Source: Tipula vernalis (Eukaryota > Arthropoda > Insecta > Diptera > Tipulidae). From it: 64,000 nucleotides of DNA. Position 1 is the first letter of the stretch; each line of letters begins with the position of its first letter. The translations under genes were made by a program, and so were the position numbers. Positions 10,860 to 20,448 of this stretch are shown here, piece after piece. Under the pieces are notes generated by a model. The model was not told where the DNA came from, ran no database searches, and saw only the letters and a list, made by a program, of their open reading frames with translations. The DNA lies in contig OY282560.1 of the NCBI GenBank assembly GCA_958295665.1, positions 86,652,311 through 86,716,310 of the forward strand, in the 5' to 3' direction.

Positions 10860-12245
10860 ACCCGCATTTGAGCATCGACGAACCCATGATACCCACGCTG
10901 AAGGAATTGTTTTCGGGCATGGCTGGAGACATATACTTATAGCTGGAAGTTGACCCAAAGTATAGAGAATTCTTAACTCAGTACTCATAAAGGACTTTAC
11001 AGTCCAAACCGCCTTATGTATGGTATAGCGTAAGCACTAGCGATATGGCAACAACATATCGAAATGATTTTGCAAGATATCCGGAGGGTGTATTTCTGGA
11101 AGACATAAAGATGACTGGCGAAAACGGTAAAATACATTTAGAACGATTGGAAGAAATTTTATGAAGATACTTCTAAATAGTGATTGAAGTAGATGCGATT
11201 CAAAATATACCAGCACCGAAAAATGGGGATCAGGTACGCGCTGTTGTGGCCTTAGCTAATTATTACGGACGTTTTCTTCCAAATTTGAGTTCTTTACTAT
11301 ATCCCATTAATAATTTTATTAATAATTTACTGAAGGAAAATTGGATATTTAATTGGGATATCTCGGGCTTGGGATGTTTGGCTCATTATGATCTAACGTT
11401 GCCTTTACCGCTCGCAAGCAATGCCTCTCCTTACCGGGTAGGTGCTGTTCTGAGTCACAAGTATCCTGATGAATCTGCAGGACCAATAAAATATATATCG
11501 CAGACACTTACTCAGGTTCAACAAAAGTTACTCACAGATTGATAAGGAAGCATGTGCGATAATTTATGGCTGGGGGGTTTATCAGTTTGTACATGGGCGA
11601 AAATTTACGCTAGTTACCAATAAAATAAACCGCTTTTACAAATTTCTCCCCCAAATAAAGGACTGCCGGTATTATCAGCTACGCGAATGGAACATTACGC
11701 GATTTTTCTTCAGTCTTTCGATTATAAGATCATTTATAAAAATACAAAAAATCATGGAAATGCTGACCGTTTATCGAGATTACCTCCCTTGGATACTCAG
11801 TTCGGTATTGAGGAAATTGACATACATAGTAGAAGTAAATATGATAGAAACAATACCTATCACAGTCAAAGGATTGACTGTCGCTACTGCAAATGACCAA
11901 AGCATAAAAAATGTAGTAAATGGTCTAAAAAATATGGTCGTATTGTATTCGGCAAAAAAACTTGTGTTACAAGAAGGTTGTTTACTAAGTGGAACCAGAG
12001 TTTATGTTCCATAATCTCTTCGAAAACGAGTACTAGTTGAATTGCATAGTGGGCACTTTGGAATCGTTCGCATGAAAACACTTGCACGTGGATATTGTTG
12101 GCGGAACAATATTGACCATGACATTAAAAAAGTTTCAAAAAATTATACCGATTGCCGAAAAGTTCAACAAAAGTCACCGAACCTTTCCAGAGAGTACATC
12201 GTGATTTTGCCGAAGGAAATGAATTCTTATAGAAGTTGGAAATAA
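10860..12245 (+). pseudogene. Ty3/gypsy B relic: RT, RNase H and integrase zinc-binding pieces
   Basis: Fragments in shifting frames follow the order of a gypsy pol. RT words are at 10870-11160 (PTLKELFSGMAGD, LEVDPKYREFLT, GVFLEDIKMTGE). RT-RNase H connection is at 11180-11290 (ALANYYGRFLPNLSS), RNase H at 11400-11640 (YRVGAVLSHKYPD, FVHGRKFTLVTN), the tether at 11687-11800 (MEHYAIFLQSFDYKI), and the integrase zinc-binding region at 12010-12190 (LHSGHFGIVRMKTLARGY, Cys at TDC). Stops and frameshifts are frequent. It is more decayed than gypsy A and not the same family. Confidence 0.7.
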
Positions 12246-12825
12246 AATAAAGACTGTGGCTTTCGTGGCTTATGCTTGTGCCATGACAAGCAAGCGCATA
12301 AAGAGAAATATTGTTTGGAATAACAAAGGCTTAATTAACGGTGCCAACCAGTACTATTGCTATGTTGGCAGACATTATTCCGTTTGATTAACGCTACTAC
12401 ATACTAAAAGAAAGATTGGTGTAGTACAAAATATTCAGAAGGGAAGACATTATGTAAACTAAAGATACACAGAACTTCATTGATTATAAAATGAGAAACT
12501 TTTTGTGGTTATGTCGCCTTTAACTAATGACAATACCTCTAACTCTGTTCGATTCTTTTTCATTTGCCGACTAAATCGGCAGTTTATTTCGCTATTCATC
12601 ATATCTTTCAGTTAAATTAAAACCATTTTTCATGGCATTCGGCGAAACAAAATTAAAGCTTTCAACGACCAAATGCAAGCTTCGATTTCCAACCGATTTA
12701 CTTGATTTGATATGTTTTTAGGAACATGCAGTGAAACTAGACTCGCACAGGCTTCTACAGTTTTATATCGCCGAATTGGACGCATGGTAGATTTTAATTT
12801 TTACATAATAAAACAATTTTTATAG
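12246..12825. other. No gene seen
   Basis: AT-rich intergenic DNA after the gypsy B relic, without supported features. Confidence 0.4.
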
Positions 12826-12998
12826 GTTTAGGGCTCTTTATTGTTACTTTCCAACTTATTAAAGCTTTAGCTTTCGAACCCCATTCGGGTTCATTTTCAA
12901 AAGCGTAATTTGAGATTACGCTTTTGAAAATGAACCAAAATCGGGTTCGATAGCTAGGCTTTAATTAGTTAAAAATCAATAATAAAGAGCCCTAAACA
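12826..12998. repeat. Palindromic element (MITE-like), 84-bp arms, 5-nt loop
   Basis: Positions 12826-12909 pair with 12915-12998 around the centre TTGAG. The inner 35 bp or so on each side is nearly perfect (GGTTCATTTTCAAAAGCG), and the outer tips share GTTTAGGGCTCTTTATT. Middle parts have mismatches. This is a full-length hairpin with no coding capacity, like a palindromic MITE or a collapsed foldback. No clear target duplication is seen. Confidence 0.8.
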
Positions 12999-13421
12999 AT
13001 TTATTAATAAATAGGTATCTATTGGCTTACTAAAACTATAAAAACTTTGAAGTAGCTTAATTTAGACGTTTCATTTTCCATTATCGACGGAAATTAATTT
13101 TGTTCTTGCAAATGGAACAGGTCTACGGACGTCCATAGATAGCAATTTAGATTCGAGAATCTATCACCAAAGGTGCACACAGATACAAGAATATTTAAAA
13201 AACAGTATCTATACATAATTAGTTGGTAAAAAAGAAATCAAACGAATTAGCAAATTTTTTAGCGTACTTACATGAACATATTCACAAACCCGAATTTCAA
13301 ACGGAACAAAACGTCACAAATTTCAAACAACCAAATTCTACTATCGGACGGTATAGAAACTAAATACAAAAATTGTGAATTTTTATAGCAATTTATATAG
13401 CACATTTTAAAACGTCAAAAC

Positions 13422-14646
13422 ATGGACAACATTTACCTTACAAAAAAAAATCTACTTAAGTAATTTTTAATTTTTATTAATCAAAATTTAATTAATCAAT
13501 TAATTTAATTGTTTCAGTGGAAAGGAATTAGTTCAATGTCGGATTGATGAACCAAATCTGGTGTTGCCAGTTCGTGGGCAAAAAGAAATAGCACGCAACG
13601 ATACCGTGGAAGAGCGAGACCGGTTGGCAAAATTGTACTCTGATATGAAATATTTTATTTCCCTGGAGCGAATTGATCGGCAATGTAATAGATCGCGAGG
13701 TATCTGGCACGCAGACCACAATACAATCGAAGTGATAAGTAAAGAAGGAAATTGGAATATTTTTGGCCATGTTAAAAATCAAGTACAGTATTTAAAGCCG
13801 TACGAGGGACTTTATCTAATGGAAATTGTAAATCAATTGAGACGTGATAATATTAAATGATTTATATATTTAAAATTTTAATTACAGAATCGTTTAGAGC
13901 TGTATTACAACTCAATCATAGTTTCAATCGAACAGGCCTACCAAATGTTATTGAATACATCCGAAAGTGTTTCACTGCAATACTACAATGTTTACGCCAA
14001 ATTAATGAGAAATGGTTATATTGTATTTTTGTCGAAGGACTGTGAGGCGAATACCGTTACGAGTGAATCAGCGCCTGATTATATTTGGATTTATTTAAAT
14101 GAATTATTAACCAATGCCAGTAGCAGCAAGTTGTGTAATGATAAAGAGTACTGTGATGTAAAGAACTCTATGAACACCATCATCGAAATCACAAAAAACG
14201 CAAAATTTCAAGAAGATGATACTGAGGATGATGCGACTGGATGGCACAAAGTTAAAAGTAATACGAATAAACGAAAACTTGAGACAAAAAGTTATCCGAA
14301 GTCCAAAAAAATTAAACATGATTTGATTGAAGATTGCCCTCAAAAGTTCAAAAATATTTTCAAAGAAATTGATTTCATCAAATTAACCAAATCGAATTTT
14401 GAGTTGAATGAGTGCAATTTAGAATTTGCATTCAATCTGTATCTACCAAATCGTAAATACTTCAAAAAGTCTAATTTAGATCGACCCGATTATAGAATAA
14501 TTGTGTGGGATGACGATACAATTGGATTACCTAGTAAATTACAATTGGAAGCACTTTATTTTAAACAAACACATCGAACCCCAATAATTGTGGTGTTTAT
14601 ATCAAAATTTTTTAATTTTAATGCATATTTTTATTATTTTTCTTGA
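13422..14646 (+). CDS. Tsen54: tRNA-splicing endonuclease subunit Sen54, three exons
   Basis: Structural subunit of the nuclear tRNA-intron endonuclease (TSEN2/34/54/15); it has no catalytic triad of its own. Exons inferred: 13422-13459, 13518-13827, 13888-14646, giving 1107 nt and 368 aa. Introns of 58 and 60 bp have GTAATT and GTAAAT donors and TTTCAG and TTACAG acceptors, and phases fit. The Sen54 N-terminal domain is visible in exon 2 (SRGIWHADHNTIEVISKEG, GLYLMEI) and continues across the second junction (NRLELYY, VSIEQAYQML). The middle is Lys-rich and disordered, and the C-terminal fold is in TIGLPSKLQLEALYFKQ. It is shorter than the human protein (526 aa). The stop overlaps AATAAA, and the gene converges on the protease 20 bp away. 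The 38-nt first exon is the least certain part. Confidence 0.85.
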
Positions 14647-14651
14647 ATAAA
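14630..14651. terminator. Interleaved poly(A) signals of two convergent genes
   Basis: On the plus strand the Tsen54 stop and poly(A) signal overlap as TGAATAAA, with AATAAA at 14646-14651. On the minus strand AATAAA (14635 down to 14630) serves the protease gene and lies inside the Tsen54 reading frame. The two mRNAs would therefore overlap at their 3' ends. Positions are read directly; use is inferred. Confidence 0.6.
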
Positions 14652-14666
14652 ATATTATTATGTATC

Positions 14667-15476
14667 CTACACTTTGTTGTCGATGTGTTGTAATATCCAA
14701 TCAATAAAACTTGAAACTCTTGCAAATCCGCCAGGAATACCAAAATCACAACCGGATGCATGTCCAAAACTGGTGACTCCAATCAGGACCGTTTCATTTG
14801 TACGTGGATCTTTTATAACCAAAGGACCACCCGAATCTCCCGAGCAAATACTTTCATTTAGTTCACCTTTGGCACAAATTGTTGATGGGCGTACAACCAA
14901 CTCTGAGTATACGACAGCACAATCTTTATTCGAAATAATTTTTAATTCAGCAACTTGTAATTCTTGTGCAACATTTATGGCCGAAGATGATTGTAATCCC
15001 CAACCGCTTGCCGTCGCTAAATAATTTTCATAATTAACTTGTGATTTTTCTGGCAAGCTGATAGGTTTTACATATGCAGTATATTTAATTGGATTTGCTA
15101 ATTTTACTAAACCTACATCATTGGTGACGGTCATTGGATTATACTGTTCATGTGATATAAAAACGCTTGAGAAACGAATTTGTCGTCCATCTTCGTTAAT
15201 GTTATCAAAACGTTGTGCTCCCAAATGAACTTGAGCTGTAACAGCTGAAATCGTACAATGTGCTGCACTAATCACCCAAACTGTATTAATTAAACTTCCA
15301 CCACATAAAATTTGGCCACTATTAATTGTAAGCAACAGTAGCGCTTGATAAGGTCGATCACCATGTTTAACCGTTTGACCATTTACAATTCGCCCGGTCA
15401 CCGGTAGATCCAGCGGAACGGATTGCGCGAAGCTAAGAAATACCAATAGTACGCCAAACGACCAAAACCAGTTCAT
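14667..15476 (-). CDS. Secreted S1A serine protease, chymotrypsin-like
   Basis: Single-exon gene, 269 aa. A signal peptide (about 1-19, hydrophobic WSFGVLLVFLSFAQS) is followed by a short propeptide cleaved at Arg29-Ile30 (R|IVNG). The catalytic triad is His73 (AAHC), Asp120 (NDVGL) and Ser215 (GDSGGP). Pocket residues are Ser at position 189, Gly at 216 and Gly at 226 (chymotrypsin numbering), which favours chymotrypsin-like over trypsin-like specificity. Family: insect digestive or brachyurin-like proteases. Asn-linked sites occur at NES and NET. It is likely extracellular, for example gut lumen; tissue is not visible from sequence. A TATA box and initiator lie close upstream. Confidence 0.93.
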   Translation of the reverse strand: MNWFWSFGVLLVFLSFAQSVPLDLPVTGRIVNGQTVKHGDRPYQALLLLTINSGQILCGGSLINTVWVISAAHCTISAVTAQVHLGAQRFDNINEDGRQIRFSSVFISHEQYNPMTVTNDVGLVKLANPIKYTAYVKPISLPEKSQVNYENYLATASGWGLQSSSAINVAQELQVAELKIISNKDCAVVYSELVVRPSTICAKGELNESICSGDSGGPLVIKDPRTNETVLIGVTSFGHASGCDFGIPGGFARVSSFIDWILQHIDNKV

Positions 15477-15493
15477 TTTGAATTCAAATTGAA

Positions 15494-15530
15494 AACTAAC
15501 CGGAATATGAAATTGATTTTACTATTTATA
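15494..15530 (-). promoter_or_regulatory. TATA box and initiator of the serine protease gene
   Basis: On the minus strand TATAAATA spans 15530-15523 and an initiator-like TTAGTT lies at 15499-15494, about 33 bp downstream of the TATA start. A start there would give a 5'UTR of about 20 nt before the ATG at 15476. The compact TATA-initiator layout suits a strongly, tissue-specifically expressed gene. Confidence 0.65.
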
Positions 15531-15769
15531 TGCAGTACATATTAAATTCTATGCGCACTTCTTTTTATTACGGTTTTTCCTGGTCTCGAGTGGTCATAAA
15601 CGTTGAAGAATTAATTATTTTGTATTATTTAATTAAGTTTACTTATTATTTACTAATGATAAGATACGTGCTAGTTTATTAAAATATTAATTTATTACAT
15701 CTACTATTTATAGAAAAATATATACTTAAAATTTTGTAACAACACTTAAAAACTAAAGAAAGACTATGA

Positions 15770-18271
15770 CTATTTTAAAGATTTTACGCCTAAATATTTA
15801 TTTGTTAGAAAGTCGTACTCATCCCGGCTGCATATCGCATTTTTTATATCGTTAACTTCTATTTGAGGTGAACTGAAATAAAATTATATTAATACCGTGA
15901 AAAGTATTTAATGCAAAATATTTTCCTAAAGGGCTTACCTATCCGTTGAATTGAGCATTTTAACGGCACAAGATCTTCTTAGTATATCCTCGATAAAATA
16001 TTTCATGCAATGAATTAAAACCCTCTGGGTAGCGGGATACAATATCCCATCAACAATTTCTTCTGAAGCTAGCGTTATTCCAATATTATTACAGGTTTCG
16101 GCTACAAAACTTCCATTATCATTCAATGTCTTGTGCAGTGGAATAAATAATTTTAGCCGATCGGTTTCCGATAATGGTCGCTCATCATTCTCATTTATAG
16201 ATTCGTTCACCAATTCCAAATTATCGGTAACATTAATGATAACATCGTTTAGTGGTGATACATTGAGATTGCATTCCTCGAGATATTTAACGATGCGACT
16301 ATTCAGCGATAACGTTGAAATATTATTATAATTCTTTTTGTTAATTTCCTGCTTAACTATCGCTGTCATGCTGGTATCGAGTTTTTTCGATGTCTGATCG
16401 GAAAATATTTCTATATCAGGGCGATAACCATGATATCGTGAGAATTGCATTACTTCCTTGGTCGTCCAAATATTTGTTTGGTATTTTTTTCTGAGTAGAT
16501 TGCTTATGGCTTTGCAACGCGACCATTCGTAGTTGACCCGTTTGATTTTGGTGAGTTTTAAGAAGTTACTGATCTGCTCCTGGACAAAGGGATACGAGGC
16601 TCGGATAAAATTGCTATTCTTGTCGTTGCTTATGAGTGGGATTTTTTTCAACAGAAATTCGACATCATACCGAATATCGGTTTCAAGGTTTAATTTACTT
16701 AAAAATAAGTTTTCTAGATACTTTTTATAACTAATATTTGAATTGACACTGTTGTTGCTTATAATAGTTTTCTTCGAAACTGTTAAACTCGTCTCAGTTT
16801 TTGACTTCTTTTCGATTTTTGATGTTAAAGGCTGCAGCAGCAAGGAAGTTGGTTTGCTGGTAGTGATGCTTATAAATCCAGGAGGTGGAATAATATAGTT
16901 ATTGCCAAGGTAGTCATGATCTGATATGATGATTTCCTGTTTTGATTGGCTCAATTGATTCGATTTTAGAAGTGACACTTGATTCCGATTCGTATACTTA
17001 TTCAGTTTTTTATTCGGATTTATAACGTAGATTTTTCCATTCTTTTGTATTGTGTTCAATGATTCGATTTTAACTGGATTAACAGAGAGTGGTGGAGGCA
17101 TTTCATTTTCATCTATTTTATCGATATTATTTTGTATTGTATTTTGTTCCATTGATTCTTCGATTGGTGCCGCTTCAATAAGTACCTCTTCTTTAAGAAT
17201 ACTATTATTTATGAATGGATCCAATTTTTCACTCGACACCCTATCACAAACTCCTTCCTCTTCGACAATAGGATTATTATTTTCGCTGGAGGCCAACCAA
17301 ATTTCCACTATTGTTTCTGCACCCATTGTTTGAAGTCCAGTTAATTTTTTGTCTAATATTAAATTATGAATAATTTGTATTGGTTTCTGATTGAACACGG
17401 GCTTAAAATGAAACTGTAGGCGAACTGGAAATTCTCCCCAACCGCGGCGCGAGAGCTGGAACGGTGGACTAGTAACATCAACCACATCATTTGGTTTGTA
17501 AGATGGATGAAGAAAAAATCTTACTTTCTGAATAATATCATTAACTGGTACATCTGACTTGGTTCGTATATACACCAACCATTTGTGAGTCACACCATCT
17601 TTCGACTTTTCGTCCCCGACGTATTTTGATGTGTTTCCCACCACTATTAAATGTCGAGTTTGATTTCGCCCGCGAGATGAATTCATTATTGGTATTGGAT
17701 TATTCTTCTTTATATGCTCAATATATCTTGGCACTTTCGTACCATTTTTGGATTTCTTCGATACTTCGTCTTTCTTTTTTTTCTGGAGCTTTTCTCGGAT
17801 TGTGGTTTTTGCTGTTTCAGCCGCCTGCCGTGTCGGTGTTGGTCGATATTTTAATAACTCTTCGTAATTAATTGGTGTTTTACCAATTAATTTCTTTAAA
17901 CTTGGATGAATGGCTTGTGGTTTTGGTGCCGGTGCTTGTTCCCCAAGCAATTGATTATCAACATCACAATTGCCAACACCCGATTCAACATTATCCGTGC
18001 CCAACGTTTTTTTACTATAAAAATTTGAGACAATAGCATACCGTAGTCGATGAAGAAGTTTTTTACATTGTTGCAATTGATTATCAATCTTAAGCATTTC
18101 TTGTTCTTTCTGGAGCAGCTCATTTTGAAATTCACGCCGGACTATTGTTTTGATTTTTTCCAATTTGTCACATTCACTTAATTCCACTCGGCTTTTTTTC
18201 ACTACACTATCATTATTCGTTGTTTGATAATCTGGATCCTGGTACTCTTCAAACTTTCTTTTATTCGACAT
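15770..18271 (-). CDS. YEATS2: YEATS domain protein, YEATS2/D12 subunit of the ATAC complex
   Basis: Histone acyl-lysine reader of the ATAC acetyltransferase complex, nuclear. Exons 18271-15939 and 15872-15770 (66-bp intron, GTAAGC...TTTCAG) give 811 aa. Order: basic N-terminus with coiled coil (about 35-75), YEATS domain about 204-327 with THKW (228-231), LHPSYKP (254-260) and RRGWGEF (275-281), which supply the aromatic acyl-lysine cage. A long disordered middle follows, then a conserved C-terminal region. The small last exon encodes SRDEYDFLTNKYLG, which resembles the end of the YEATS2 histone-fold region that pairs with NC2-beta. Without that exon the ORF would end at the intron. The ATG at 18271 is in the context of the first open codons. 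Poly(A) candidates on the minus strand are at 15696-15691 and 15680-15675. Confidence 0.9.
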
Positions 18272-19749
18272 GACTTTTTATTGCAACTAATATTATTATT
18301 GTTATTAATTAAATTAAAATACATTTGTTGAATTCGAGTAAGCCCAGAGAAAAAAATTCACGATTCGTTTATAAAAAAAATTTTGACATATTTATTTGAC
18401 ATTTGTCGATATTTTTCCCCACTGTATTTGGCGATGTTTATATGCACACAGCGATATATGCTATAAAAATTTTGGTTGAAAGAAAATAAATAATTTTGGT
18501 TGCAAACGTTAGTGCTTTATTTAAATATTGTGATTAAAATAAAATGACTGATCAAGCAAATTTGACAAAAAATAAATTCGGTATTTTACAAGTTGCATAG
18601 CCTTTCTCCAACAATGTGTTGTGGCTTTTTTGTTTGGTTATCTAATTTACGCTGCAAGCCATACTTCTTTTCCGAAGCAAAAGGAAAACTGGCTTTTCAA
18701 ACCGTCAAATCCCAATTTTTAGCAAAGTTGTTTCATTTTGCAATGATATAATTATTAACAAATAGTTCAAATCTATAAGTTCCACCTTATTCTTAGACAA
18801 TTTTATGAACATTGATTAATTTCTTTTAAAAAACCCCAATTTTATGTTCTACCCGTCAAGCTAAAATCCATCCGTCAAAATATGATAGTTTGCTGTTTAA
18901 GCATGGGGTAATGACCTAACTCTGAATTGAAGTACGTTATTGATTCCATCTTAATGGCCGACCAAACAGCGGTTAAGGGAAGCTATGTCGTTTGGGAAAG
19001 AGAGACTTTTCTCCTTTATAATAATAGTAGGCCGTTAAAACAAAAATGCGACGCACGTTTAGGTATTCACACAAACACGTAACAGAGCAAGAGCTCTGTT
19101 TAGTTTCCTAATATCTCCTCAACATAGATAACAAACCTTAAATTTCTGTTCAAAAAAACATTTTAAACATCTTTTATTCAATTTTACTGTTTTCTACAGT
19201 TTAGCAGCATTTTTCACGGAAAATGATATATTTTTTGAAATTTTTGAAGAGGTAATGGACCAGATTTCCCACTGAAATTTTTTTTTACGTCTTTGTTTAC
19301 CTTGAATCTAACAATTAAAAGAAAAATCCAGTGTATTCCTTTTTTTAACGAAATTTTTGTCTAATATAATCTAATTGAAGTCGACCTGGAACAATATTTG
19401 AATTTCTATACTCTGAATCAGACTGAAATAATCATATTGAGAACCCATAATTTAGCCGTGTAATTATTGGTTAGAAAATCTTACTCCACAGCAGCCGGTC
19501 TATAATGTCGACCGGTATTTCAAACCGTCAAATCAAATTTGTGACCGCCCAAATGGAAAACGGCCTCTAAATCTTAGTCAGCGCAGTTACATTATCAACC
19601 GCGTGTAAAATTGAACCAACAACTGCCGAGTCACAATTTAATTTTAATAAATATAGATTATCTATAAAATCGTAAAGCTAGTGAATTATTATTTCCGGGT
19701 GATCTACTTTCCGATCCTCAACCATTGTCTGGTCAAAATTGTGTTGTAT
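18272..19749. other. Intergenic, no confident gene
   Basis: This is the YEATS2 upstream region. A plus-strand ATG at 18544 opens 18 codons (MTDQANLTKNKFGILQVA) ending in TAG at 18598; it could be a first exon of a divergent gene but no downstream exon is seen. The words TTTCAAACCGTCAAATC at about 18693 and 19519 recur in both halves, suggesting an old repeat. Nothing else is supported. Confidence 0.35.
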
Positions 19750-19754
19750 GGTAT

Positions 19755-20448
19755 TGATGCGGGATAAATGGTTGCAGCTATTTGTCTCATCAAATTTTCC
19801 GAAATATCAAAATATTAATTAAAACAGCGATTTTTTTTTATTCCCATTTGCAACTTAAACTTTATAATTTATTACCAAAATTTATTATTTTACTGTGAAC
19901 AGCTCTCAATCTCAAAACAAAGTGAAAGAATTTTTTTTATATAATTTTCTAAATAGCCGCGAAAGGTCATAAAAAACAAAACAGCGGCAAATCACTCCAT
20001 AATTAAATTGTTAAAATTACAAAAAGAAAATTATATTAAAAGGGAGATGGCAGTATTTGTTAATCACTCTATCGATAACAATAAGATGGTAGTGCGATCA
20101 ACAAATACCTGTACAATAAATATCGATAACTTTACGGTTGACCGGTTCATCGATTGAATGTCAAATACTTGTAAACACAGTGACTGTCAATGGAGTGATA
20201 ATACCAGGTAAACAAAATATTTTTTATAAATTAAATTCATGATGATACTAATTAAATACAATTCAATTTTAGATAAATAAATAAACTATATAGTGATGAA
20301 ATCGAATTCAATTTTAGATAAATAAATAAACTATATAGTGATGAAATCAATTATACAAGATAAGTTTTATAACTAAATCAAAATTCAATGCAATTTACAA
20401 TTCTTTTTTTTTCCTAATTTCCATTTTAGATCAAAATGATCCTGAACA
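19755..20448 (-). repeat. BEL element 3' LTR
   Basis: Identical to the other LTR except for one base. It contains a 45-bp tandem duplication (about 20263-20352) of the word TTCAATTTTAGATAAATAAA and its flank ending TAGTGATGAAATC. A purine-rich AACGGGCGCGGGA (read on the minus strand) abuts the LTR at 20449. The pol stop codon (20431) lies 18 bp inside this LTR. Confidence 0.93.

Noticed and set aside
12941..12950. GGTTCGA-like word resembling a tRNA T-arm
   Set aside because: It is part of the palindromic element; no cloverleaf can be formed around it.
14674..15024. Plus-strand ORF opposite the serine protease
   Set aside because: Antisense shadow; the protease frame has all catalytic motifs.
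18544..18600. Short ATG frame upstream of YEATS2
   Set aside because: Eighteen codons with no downstream exon; kept only as a possible first exon, not called as a gene.
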